DNA of 64,000 nt from G963665925 sp050596425 (GTDB lineage: Bacteria > Bacillota > Clostridia > Peptostreptococcales > Acidaminobacteraceae), in assembly GCF_050596425.1 (NCBI RefSeq), contig NZ_CP192292.1:4846367-4910366 (forward strand). The letters are read 5' to 3'. Positions 33,651 to 41,638 of this stretch are shown piece by piece. A model generated the notes under the pieces. It worked only from the letters and a program-made list of their open reading frames with translations, made no database searches and was not told the origin of the DNA. Position 1 is the stretch's first letter; each line of letters starts with the position of its first letter. Both the position numbers and the translations under genes were made by a program.

Positions 33651-35261
33651 CTACTTTAAATATTTGGCGAGCAGCTGTTTTAAATGCTGCACATCAATTG
33701 GCTTTGACAGGTAGTCATCAAATCCATAACTGGTTAAGTACTCTTTTTCAGTAGATATAACCTTAGCCGTACATGCAATAATTGGAGCACGGCTTAAACT
33801 CCTTTTTTCTATTTCATCAAAGGCTTCAAAGCCGTTCATTTCTGGCATCAATATATCCATTAGGACAATGTCAGGTTCCATGTCAAAATACATGTCAACA
33901 GCCTCTCTGCCGTTTTTAGCAAAGGATACATCGTATTTATCCTTTAACATAAGCTTCATTGTCACACGGCCAATCACCTCGTCTTCAGCAACAAGAACCC
34001 GCATTTTACCGCTTTTGGATCTTTCTCGCTTAACAGGTGTTTTATCATCTAATATGATTTCTTGCATTCGTTCAAAGGTGAGATTAATACTTACCTCCGT
34101 GCCGCTATATAACTCGCTTATGAGCTCCAGCCTACCGCCCATGACATCAACGATTTGTTTTGAAATAGCCAGCCCAATCCCACTTGATTCATACCCTGAG
34201 CCTTCATCGACTAGGCCTTTGATAACCGTCTTTTTCTGACTCTCGCTAATACCTATGCCCGTATCTTTTACAGAGATTAAAAGCTCAACAGTTTTTGATG
34301 ACTCGCTCACCATATCCATGCTAAACTCCACACGACCACTGTCTGTGAACTTTATGGCATTGACCAAAATATTAAGCAGGGCCTGACGCACCCGCTTGAC
34401 ATCACCTAAGAGTTTATCTGGAATAGACGGATCGAATCGCGTTGTAAAGCGAAGTCCCTTTTCATAGGCTTGTTTAGAGTAGGCTTTCACCAACTCGTCA
34501 AAGACCCAGCGAATGTCAAAGGGTTCATTGGTCAAAACCATATCCCCTTGCTCAAGGACGGCGTTTTCGACCACGTTTGCTAGTATGTTCATCATCTTGC
34601 CCGCTGATGTGGAGATGACATCAAGATATTCTTGTTGAACAGGACTTAAATCAGTGTTCTCAAGCAATTGAACCATACCGACAAGGCCATTCATTGGTGT
34701 CCTAAGTTCATTGGAAAGATTACTGATAAAGTTTGTCTTGATCTTACTAGACTGATCAGACATTCTTTTGGCATCTTCTAAGGCCTGTGTATACTCTCCT
34801 AATTTTTCCTCGAAATAAACTCTGTCAGATATATTCTTACTGATCTCAATCATGCCATTCACTTGACCATTTGAATCAAAGAGCGGAATGCCTATGTTTT
34901 CCCAGTGAACCAGTTCGCCTGTTTCACTTGCAACTGGTAAAGCCATCGTTCCAGAGACGATTTGTCCTGTTCGAAGGGCCTCAGTGCAGGGGCAATCGTC
35001 GCACGGCATATCATATCCTAAATACGCCTCATAACATTTCCGGCCGATCACTTGCGGACTCTTGTCTAGAGCCGCTTTGTTTGCCCAAACAACCGTCATG
35101 TCTGTATCCACTTTTAATATCATATCCGGTAAGCTGTTTAAAATGGCTAAAAGTGTTGCATCAGAATCTGACTGCTTATTCTTCTTAATGCTGTCGGGCT
35201 CCTTTTGCGCTTGCGCTAGTTCTGAAAGAAGCTCCTCTCTTGTGAAAGCTAAGTAGTCCAA
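33651..35261 (-). CDS. hybrid sensor kinase-like protein with His-to-Asn change
   Basis: 536 residues from a TTG start (GGGGG six bases before). PAS domain about 35-150 with a CDDCPC Cys cluster (86-91), HisKA region about 170-240, HATPase about 285-400 with N box NILVNAIKFTD, DTGIGI and SSGIGLAISK, and a receiver domain about 418-536 with AEDE, phosphoacceptor Asp in VLMDILMPE and Lys in LSKPID. In the H box, where kinases read SHELRTP, this protein reads LSNELRTPMNG: residue 184 is Asn. It has no TM segment, so it is cytoplasmic. It probably cannot autophosphorylate on the usual site. Confidence 0.9.
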   Translation of the reverse strand: MDYLAFTREELLSELAQAQKEPDSIKKNKQSDSDATLLAILNSLPDMILKVDTDMTVVWANKAALDKSPQVIGRKCYEAYLGYDMPCDDCPCTEALRTGQIVSGTMALPVASETGELVHWENIGIPLFDSNGQVNGMIEISKNISDRVYFEEKLGEYTQALEDAKRMSDQSSKIKTNFISNLSNELRTPMNGLVGMVQLLENTDLSPVQQEYLDVISTSAGKMMNILANVVENAVLEQGDMVLTNEPFDIRWVFDELVKAYSKQAYEKGLRFTTRFDPSIPDKLLGDVKRVRQALLNILVNAIKFTDSGRVEFSMDMVSESSKTVELLISVKDTGIGISESQKKTVIKGLVDEGSGYESSGIGLAISKQIVDVMGGRLELISELYSGTEVSINLTFERMQEIILDDKTPVKRERSKSGKMRVLVAEDEVIGRVTMKLMLKDKYDVSFAKNGREAVDMYFDMEPDIVLMDILMPEMNGFEAFDEIEKRSLSRAPIIACTAKVISTEKEYLTSYGFDDYLSKPIDVQHLKQLLAKYLK

Positions 35262-35313
35262 ACGGCACCCCCAGTAGAAACGTCGGAATTTTCACACCAT
35301 TCCATACTCATTT

Positions 35314-35342
35314 ATTATAGCAGAACATGAGATTCTCTCCAA
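35314..35342 (-). promoter_or_regulatory. promoter of hybrid kinase gene
   Basis: TTGGAG, 17 bases, TATAAT with an upstream TGC (extended -10) on the minus strand, 53 bases before the TTG start. Confidence 0.7.
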
Positions 35343-35449
35343 GTGTCCCCGGGTCAGTAATTACTTATGTCCTTTGTCGCATAATCCTTTTTAATTAAAC
35401 TTTCATACTTTGATCTTAACTTTCTACTAAATCCAGGGCTTTGCGTCCA

Positions 35450-35478
35450 CAAAAAAGAAGCCCCAGCTGGGGCTTCCT
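35450..35478 (-). terminator. rho-independent terminator after bL25 gene
   Basis: GAAGCCCCAG/CTGGGGCTTC, a perfect hairpin followed by TTTTTT on the minus strand, 26 bases past the stop. Confidence 0.9.
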
Positions 35479-35503
35479 TTGAATGAATATAGTAAAGATT
35501 TAC

Positions 35504-36136
35504 TTACTCTTCCTCTGCTTTATCAACCACTTCTGCAACAACACTAACAATACCTTCCTCTTCAACTGGCTCTGGCTCTTTAAAGCCACCCTCAGTTAAG
35601 TTGGCAATAACCGTGTCTGCATCAGCATAGACTGTGAATCTTTCATCATTAAAAATGCCTAAGTCTTCCATAGTGATTGTCTGCTGATCCTTAAGAAGAG
35701 ATGCATCCACCTCATATGATTCAATCAAGTCTTTTGGTAGCACTTCAATATCGAGTGAATGAACATGTTCAACAACGATCATTACAGAGTCTTCTACCTT
35801 ATCCTTGTTCACGAAGTGAAGCGGAATAGATACCTTGACAGACTCACCCTTGGTTAACTCTTGAAGATCCAAATGAAGAAGCTGATTTTTAAACAGATTC
35901 TTCTGAACATCTTTAATCATTGCGAATACTTTGTCACCTTCAATGTCCACATTAACAGTTGCGCCAATACCGTGGTGTGCAAGCAGATGTTCAACATCGC
36001 GAAGCTCTAGTTCAATACTCTTTGTATCAGAGTGTTGACCGTAAACCACACCGGGTAATCTACCGGTTTGTCTTAGTTTCTTGGAAGCGTTTGAACCTTG
36101 TCCTGTACGAAGTTTTGCTTTAATTGCTTCTGTCAT
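35504..36136 (-). CDS. 50S ribosomal protein bL25 (Ctc form)
   Basis: 210 residues from the ATG at 36136 (AAGGGGG 8 bases upstream). The L25 domain (KLRQTGRLPGVVYGQ, MIKDVQKNLFKNQLLHLDLQ) is followed by the longer Ctc/TL5 beta domain (SIPLHFVNKDKVEDSVMIV) and an acidic tail. It binds 5S rRNA; in Bacillus, Ctc is a general stress protein. Monocistronic between two terminators. Confidence 0.95.
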   Translation of the reverse strand: MTEAIKAKLRTGQGSNASKKLRQTGRLPGVVYGQHSDTKSIELELRDVEHLLAHHGIGATVNVDIEGDKVFAMIKDVQKNLFKNQLLHLDLQELTKGESVKVSIPLHFVNKDKVEDSVMIVVEHVHSLDIEVLPKDLIESYEVDASLLKDQQTITMEDLGIFNDERFTVYADADTVIANLTEGGFKEPEPVEEEGIVSVVAEVVDKAEEE

Positions 36137-36226
36137 GTTGTTTCCCCCTTTTGTAATATGAATGCAGCGCTCTGTGCGCTGTCTTAGACTTAAGGAATTT
36201 TTACCCAAGCACATGAAGATGCAAAC

Positions 36227-36266
36227 AAAAAACTGCTGAGTAGATATCAATCTACCCAGCAGTTTT
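36227..36266 (-). terminator. rho-independent terminator after recR
   Basis: The arms AAACTGCTGGGTAGA and TCTACTCAGCAGTTT (one G-T) with a 5-base loop and TTTTTG on the minus strand, 5 bases past the recR stop. Confidence 0.9.
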
Positions 36267-36270
36267 ATTA

Positions 36271-36870
36271 TTAAAGCTCACTACGACCCTCTAAAGCCTT
36301 TGTCAACGTCACTTCGTCGGCAAACTCCAAATCCCCACCGACTGGAATACCGTGAGCAAGTCTAGTCACTTTTATACCCGTTGGTTTTACGAGGCGTGAA
36401 ATATACATAGAAGTTGCTTCGCCTTCAATGGTTGGATTGGTCGCAAGTATAATTTCTTCAACTTCAGATTCTTGAAGTCGAAGTATAAGTTCTCTTAAGC
36501 GAATATCGTCTGGACCAATACCATCCATAGGTGATATTGCCCCATGAAGGACATGATAGAGCCCATGATATTCTTTGGTCCGCTCCATAGCAATAACATC
36601 CTTAGGAGCCTCTATAATACAAATTGTAGAATTGTCCCTTCTTGGGTCTGAACAGATCGGACAAGGGTCAGCTTCTGTTAAATTAAAACAAATAGAACAA
36701 AACTTTATCTTCTTCTTAGCTTCAATGATGGCTTCAGATAAACTTACCGCTAAATCCTCACGACCTGTTACAATATGCATTGCCAGTCTTTGGGCTGTTT
36801 TTCGCCCGACTCCAGGCAAATGCGCAAGTTCTTCAATAAGCCTTGCTATAGGTGGTGCATAATAAGACAT
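36271..36870 (-). CDS. recR: recombination protein RecR
   Basis: 199 residues, full length. Helix-hairpin-helix (LAHLPGVGRKTAQRLAMH), four-Cys zinc finger (CSICFNLTEADPCPICSD) and Toprim domain (ICIIEAPKDVIAMERT, GEATSMYISR). It acts with RecF/RecO in loading RecA at gaps. It follows ybaB by 11 bases, as in Bacillus. Confidence 0.98.
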   Translation of the reverse strand: MSYYAPPIARLIEELAHLPGVGRKTAQRLAMHIVTGREDLAVSLSEAIIEAKKKIKFCSICFNLTEADPCPICSDPRRDNSTICIIEAPKDVIAMERTKEYHGLYHVLHGAISPMDGIGPDDIRLRELILRLQESEVEEIILATNPTIEGEATSMYISRLVKPTGIKVTRLAHGIPVGGDLEFADEVTLTKALEGRSEL

Positions 36871-36881
36871 ATATTCACCTT

Positions 36882-37217
36882 CTAGAATAAGCCAGGAATA
36901 TTCATGCCACCTGTTAGCTTACCCATTTCCTTTGACATAGCATCGTCAGCAGTACGCATCGCTTCATTTACTGCCGCTAGAATAAGATCTTGAAGCATTT
37001 CCACGTCATCTGGATCAACAACATCTTCATCTATTTCAATGCCAAGCATCTCTTTTTTACCATTGACTTTAACAGTGATGGCTCCGCCACCAGCACTTGC
37101 AGTAAACTCTTTGTTTTCAATTTCTTCTTGAGTCTTTTGCATTTGCGCTTGCATCTTTTGAACCTGTTTCATCATATTGCCCATATTACCAGGCATTTGT
37201 TGCTTTCTTTTAGCCAT
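36882..37217 (-). CDS. YbaB/EbfC nucleoid-associated protein
   Basis: 111 residues from the ATG at 37217, which has AGGAGG 9 bases upstream; the ATG at 37226 abuts it. An N-terminal Met/Gln-rich helix (NMMKQVQKMQAQMQKTQEEI), the glycine-rich TASAGGGAITVKVNGK and the DVEMLQDLILAAVNEA helix are typical. It binds DNA as a dimer. Between dnaX and recR, the standard place. Confidence 0.96.
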   Translation of the reverse strand: MAKRKQQMPGNMGNMMKQVQKMQAQMQKTQEEIENKEFTASAGGGAITVKVNGKKEMLGIEIDEDVVDPDDVEMLQDLILAAVNEAMRTADDAMSKEMGKLTGGMNIPGLF

Positions 37218-37292
37218 AATATTCATCCTCCTGATTCATTTCCAACTTATTATATCATAACAGATCAACACAGAAATTCAGACCATTTTCCC

Positions 37293-39047
37293 TTATTGAT
37301 CTATGATCTTCAGCTTATCCTCATGATCTTTAAAATACTCTTTCACAGTTTCTTCATCGTCTTTTTCATTTTCGGGTTCATCGGATGCCGTTTGGAGATT
37401 GTACTCAAAATCACACTTGACCCTAAGGTTCTGATGAAAGACCTTTTCAATAGCTGATTCTACGATTTTACGGTTTTCTTCGCGCTCCACCATATCCATA
37501 TGAAAGGCATATCCATCCTTAAAAGCAATCATAAGCGTCGCCCCATTTAAGGCAACAGGCGTGCCTTCAATTAGAAAAGCCTGTACTTGTATTTTTGTCT
37601 TTCTGACCAGTTCCAAGACTTGCCCCCACCTAGACTGAATGTCTGCGAAAGATAGGTCCACCGCTTCATAATTGTCAGAAGCAACTTCTGATTCTATATT
37701 TTCTGAAGGTTTAGATACAGTCAAGCTCTCATTAGCCTTTTGTGGCTCAGTCTTGACTCCATCAGCTTGAGCAGTTGGTGTTACTTTGACAGACGCTAAA
37801 CTTTTGTCTGGTTGTGAAGCTTGCTCTATTTTTTTCCCAGAGTCTTGCCGGCTTGCAGATACCTGTCGCGGGGACGCTTGAGACACCACCACTTGCCCTG
37901 TTTCCATTGCCTTCTCAAGTTTTTCGAGCCTTGACACCAAGCCTTCCAGCGTTTGATCTGTTTCAGGTTGCATAAGCTTTACAAGGGTCATCTCCAAGTG
38001 TGTTCGGGGCTGAGTTGCCCATCTTGACTGCGCTTCAAGCTTTGTAAGAACATCAATGGATCTTAAAATCTCACTCATGGTGAGTTTGTCCGACTGAGCG
38101 CTTGTTTGTTCTATGCTCTCATCTGTCGAGTCCATGATGTATTTGAGATCCGCACCACTTTTTGAAAGCATGAGGTTACGATAATGTCCTGTTAGACTCT
38201 TAATAAAATGCCCCAAGTTTTTACCGTCATTGACCATATCATTGACCATTCGCATCACATGAGAGGCATTTCCATCTATAACACCATCTACAATACTAAA
38301 TAACCAGTGTTCTGTCGTCAAACCCAAAGTGCCTACAACATCATCATAAGTAAGACTTCCATCCGTAAAGGACACACACTGATCTAGAATACTCAGGGCG
38401 TCACGTACAGCACCATCAGCATTTCTTACGATAAGGCTCAAAGCCTTCTCTTCCGGTTCAATTTCCAAAGAGCTACAAATGGCAGCCAGATGGTCCATTA
38501 AAATCTCAGCAGGAATTCGTTTAAAATCATAGCGCTGACAACGTGATAGTATGGTTGCAGGAATCTTTTGCGGTTCTGTTGTCGCAAGAATGAATACAAC
38601 ATATCCTGGTGGTTCCTCCAATGTTTTTAAAAGGGCATTAAAGGCCCCTTGTGAAAGCATGTGAACCTCATCAATGATATAGACCTTAAACTTAGCCTTT
38701 GACGGGGGATACTTTACATTTTCACGAAGCTCCCTGACATCATCAACACCATTGTTTGAAGCTGCATCTATTTCCACTATATCCATTAGACTTTCATCAA
38801 GCATCCCCATACATACTTCACACGCATTACATGGGTTCTCATTCACAGGACTGAGGCAGTTGATGGCTCTTGCAAGAATTTTTGCCGTGGATGTCTTTCC
38901 TGTTCCTCTTGTGCCGCTAAAAAGATAGGCATGAGCAATATTATTCGATTGTATTTGATTCTTTAGTGTGTCTGTAATGTGACGCTGGCCAATAACCTCT
39001 TCAAATATGCGTGGTCGCCAGCGTCTATAGAGTGCGGTATAACTCAA
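37293..39047 (-). CDS. dnaX: DNA polymerase III gamma/tau subunit
   Basis: 584 residues. The AAA+ clamp-loader core has Walker A SGTRGTGKTSTAKIL, the zinc-binding CLSPVNENPCNACEVC, Walker B VYIIDEVHML and sensor 1 FILATTEPQKIPATILSRCQ. Domain III is followed by a Gln/Ser/Lys-rich linker (about 385-455) and a C-terminal tau-like domain. The start overlaps the stop of the HD-GYP gene as ATGA, so translation is coupled to it. Confidence 0.97.
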   Translation of the reverse strand: MSYTALYRRWRPRIFEEVIGQRHITDTLKNQIQSNNIAHAYLFSGTRGTGKTSTAKILARAINCLSPVNENPCNACEVCMGMLDESLMDIVEIDAASNNGVDDVRELRENVKYPPSKAKFKVYIIDEVHMLSQGAFNALLKTLEEPPGYVVFILATTEPQKIPATILSRCQRYDFKRIPAEILMDHLAAICSSLEIEPEEKALSLIVRNADGAVRDALSILDQCVSFTDGSLTYDDVVGTLGLTTEHWLFSIVDGVIDGNASHVMRMVNDMVNDGKNLGHFIKSLTGHYRNLMLSKSGADLKYIMDSTDESIEQTSAQSDKLTMSEILRSIDVLTKLEAQSRWATQPRTHLEMTLVKLMQPETDQTLEGLVSRLEKLEKAMETGQVVVSQASPRQVSASRQDSGKKIEQASQPDKSLASVKVTPTAQADGVKTEPQKANESLTVSKPSENIESEVASDNYEAVDLSFADIQSRWGQVLELVRKTKIQVQAFLIEGTPVALNGATLMIAFKDGYAFHMDMVEREENRKIVESAIEKVFHQNLRVKCDFEYNLQTASDEPENEKDDEETVKEYFKDHEDKLKIIDQ

Positions 39048-41638
39048 CTCATCACCTGTACCTTTCCAGTTATGATTTGCTCAAGAACCGACTTATCAGA
39101 CTCATAAATTCGAACAATAGAGTCGACCACTTGAGGCGAAAATTGTGTTGCTTTATGTTTTATTATTTCTTCAATGGCTTCATTCAATGGACGACCTCTT
39201 GAATATGACCGGTTGCTGGTCATTGCATCAAGGGCATCACAGACGCCGATGATGGCTGCTGAAACCGGCAAGTCCTCCACAACTTCCTTGTGGGGGTAAC
39301 CCGTTAAATCATATCGCTTATGGTGAAGTGTCACCCCATCCATGATGGATTTTGAGAAACCGATTGGCTGCAAAATTTTTCTACCTATTTCAGGATGCTC
39401 TTTGATTTTATCAGATTCAAACGGTGATAATCGACCTTTTTTGGTTAAAATAAAGTCATCTATACCGATTTTTCCAATATCGTGGAGCAGTCCAGCGAAT
39501 TGAATGTCCTCAATCTCCTGTGATGACATACCAATTTCTGTCGCAATAATCGTTGCAAATTCTGATACACGAACTGAATGCCCCTCGGTGTATGCGTCTT
39601 TCGCCTCAATGGCTGTAATAAGGACCTTTATGGTCGCCATAAACTCCTCACGCTGCTTTTCATACAGCTGGGCTTTTCTTATGGCCAAGGTCGACTGGAC
39701 TCCAATGGTTGAAAGAATCATTAATTCATTTTGAGGCAACTTTTCATTAAACAGTATTGAGATAACTCCCGTCTTATCTTGACCATCTGAAATTGGGAGT
39801 AAAACCAGTGACTCGGCATTCTCCGTCAGACTGGATATATCATCATAATTTTGAATGTGATAAGACTCAGGGGTTTCCAAGTAAATCATCTTGTTTTCAT
39901 CAATAACTTTAAAGCGCAGATCTTTAGGGTCATCAATCCCATCATCGATAAGAAATTGACTTCCATCCCCTGTTACATTGACCAGTTCCAGCACCTTGTT
40001 TTCATTTAATATGCGTATGCTGCAGACTATAACATCATATAACTCATAAATCTTTTTAACAATAAGATCAAATAAGGCATCTATGTTATTTTCTTTGGTC
40101 AAGGTTCTTGTGATGTCACGAATATCTTCTAAAGCCTGGCTCCTTCTTGTCAGCTTTTGAGTCAGCAACCAATTTTCCATAAGTGGCCGACTAATGCCCT
40201 GCACACCTTCAAATTGTCCATTCTTGAAGACACGGACTGTGTTTGTCATAAAAATCTCAGGTTCATCATCTTGGCTTCTTTTAAACCACAATTGAAGCGC
40301 CTCAACATCTTTGCTGTAAATGGCGTCAATAACCTGGTTTTTTATATCCGTTTCATCCAGAGCCAATAGTTTTATAAAGCTTTTACCGATCATATTCTCT
40401 GGTTTCAATCCTAGTAAGGTATTAAAGGCTTCATTCATATAAGTTATATTTCCATCCCTATCAATAAGCCATACCAAGTCGTCAATGTTTTCAATCAACC
40501 GCCTGAACTTTTCTTTGGAATACTCCAGTCTGCGATTGGTCTTTTTTAAATCTTCATAATTCAACGTTAGCGACTGATTGATCTCAAGGAGCTCATCTTG
40601 CTTTTGTAACATTTCCATAGATTGCTCAAGCAGTTGATTGTAATCCCCCTCAGCTTGAGTGGCTAGTTCGTTAAAACCATCTACTATAGGCTTGAATATT
40701 CCAGAGTGCCAAATGCCTATTCTGGTAGACAGGTTGCCTTCAATAAGCTTTGAAGACTTTCTGTCAATGACACGCACAGGGTAATACATGTGTCTCGCAT
40801 AGGCCAGAGCCAGGGCAGTAGACATAACGACCAGTATCAAGACAATAATAAAATACTTCATTTTAACTGCAGATAAAAGCTTGTCCTCATCAGGAATTTC
40901 TGAAAACAACTTTGTGGTCATTCGCCTGTCCACTGAATCGAAAACCATATAAGACTTTTGTGCATTGGTCTTATCAACAAAGAGTCTATTCTTTTCAAAG
41001 GCCAGTGGTGTCAATGTGTTTTCAATTCCTGTAAACCGATTACTCACAGACTCATTTCCAAGCCATATTTGCCAATCCACATAAGGTCCACTTTCGGAAT
41101 TATTCACAAGGTCATCTAGTGTTTCCATGTCCACATCTATCCCTGCGATGACGTAATCACCATCAACTGTAAACTTGTTTACAGTTATTGATATAAAAGG
41201 ATCTTCATTCATTTCACTCATGTGATATCTTAGTTCTATGTGGGGACTTTGAGACGTATGCTTCAGATTTTGTAAACTAGGTTTACCGTGAACAAAATCA
41301 ATATTAGTGCCTTTTTTAATTACGAAATACGGCTCTTGACCACCAACCTCTACAGACTCTAAATACAGAAGATAGTCTTGTAAACCAATATCATTCTTAT
41401 CAACAAAATATGACGCTGACCGAACTATACTTAACAAGTCACTCTGAACAGACTCAAAATAGGTCTCTAACAAAGCAGCCTTATGACGATACATATTCTC
41501 TATATCTATTTCTCTTTGATAGGCCCTCTCCTCGGTTATAGAACTATAACTGCCATAGCCAATTAAGACTAAGGGGATTACGGCCATGAACAAAAGGAAT
41601 ATCTTGAGTCTATTTTTAAAGGATAGGAAGTTCTTCAT
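39044..41638 (-). CDS. HD-GYP phosphodiesterase with Cache/PAS/GAF sensor (GYP intact)
   Basis: 864 residues. TM1 about 9-31, extracellular sensor about 32-255, TM2 about 258-283, HAMP-like/coiled-coil linker, PAS about 365-480 (RLIENIDDLVWLIDRDGN), GAF about 510-660, HD-GYP about 675-850. Catalytic motifs: GLLHDIGKIGI (HD), KEHPEIGRKIL, LHHKRYDLTGYP (HHxxxDxxGYP) and CDALDAMTSNRSY. All metal ligands are present, so it likely hydrolyses cyclic di-GMP. It overlaps both the upstream paralog and dnaX by four bases. Confidence 0.93.
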   Translation of the reverse strand: MKNFLSFKNRLKIFLLFMAVIPLVLIGYGSYSSITEERAYQREIDIENMYRHKAALLETYFESVQSDLLSIVRSASYFVDKNDIGLQDYLLYLESVEVGGQEPYFVIKKGTNIDFVHGKPSLQNLKHTSQSPHIELRYHMSEMNEDPFISITVNKFTVDGDYVIAGIDVDMETLDDLVNNSESGPYVDWQIWLGNESVSNRFTGIENTLTPLAFEKNRLFVDKTNAQKSYMVFDSVDRRMTTKLFSEIPDEDKLLSAVKMKYFIIVLILVVMSTALALAYARHMYYPVRVIDRKSSKLIEGNLSTRIGIWHSGIFKPIVDGFNELATQAEGDYNQLLEQSMEMLQKQDELLEINQSLTLNYEDLKKTNRRLEYSKEKFRRLIENIDDLVWLIDRDGNITYMNEAFNTLLGLKPENMIGKSFIKLLALDETDIKNQVIDAIYSKDVEALQLWFKRSQDDEPEIFMTNTVRVFKNGQFEGVQGISRPLMENWLLTQKLTRRSQALEDIRDITRTLTKENNIDALFDLIVKKIYELYDVIVCSIRILNENKVLELVNVTGDGSQFLIDDGIDDPKDLRFKVIDENKMIYLETPESYHIQNYDDISSLTENAESLVLLPISDGQDKTGVISILFNEKLPQNELMILSTIGVQSTLAIRKAQLYEKQREEFMATIKVLITAIEAKDAYTEGHSVRVSEFATIIATEIGMSSQEIEDIQFAGLLHDIGKIGIDDFILTKKGRLSPFESDKIKEHPEIGRKILQPIGFSKSIMDGVTLHHKRYDLTGYPHKEVVEDLPVSAAIIGVCDALDAMTSNRSYSRGRPLNEAIEEIIKHKATQFSPQVVDSIVRIYESDKSVLEQIITGKVQVMS

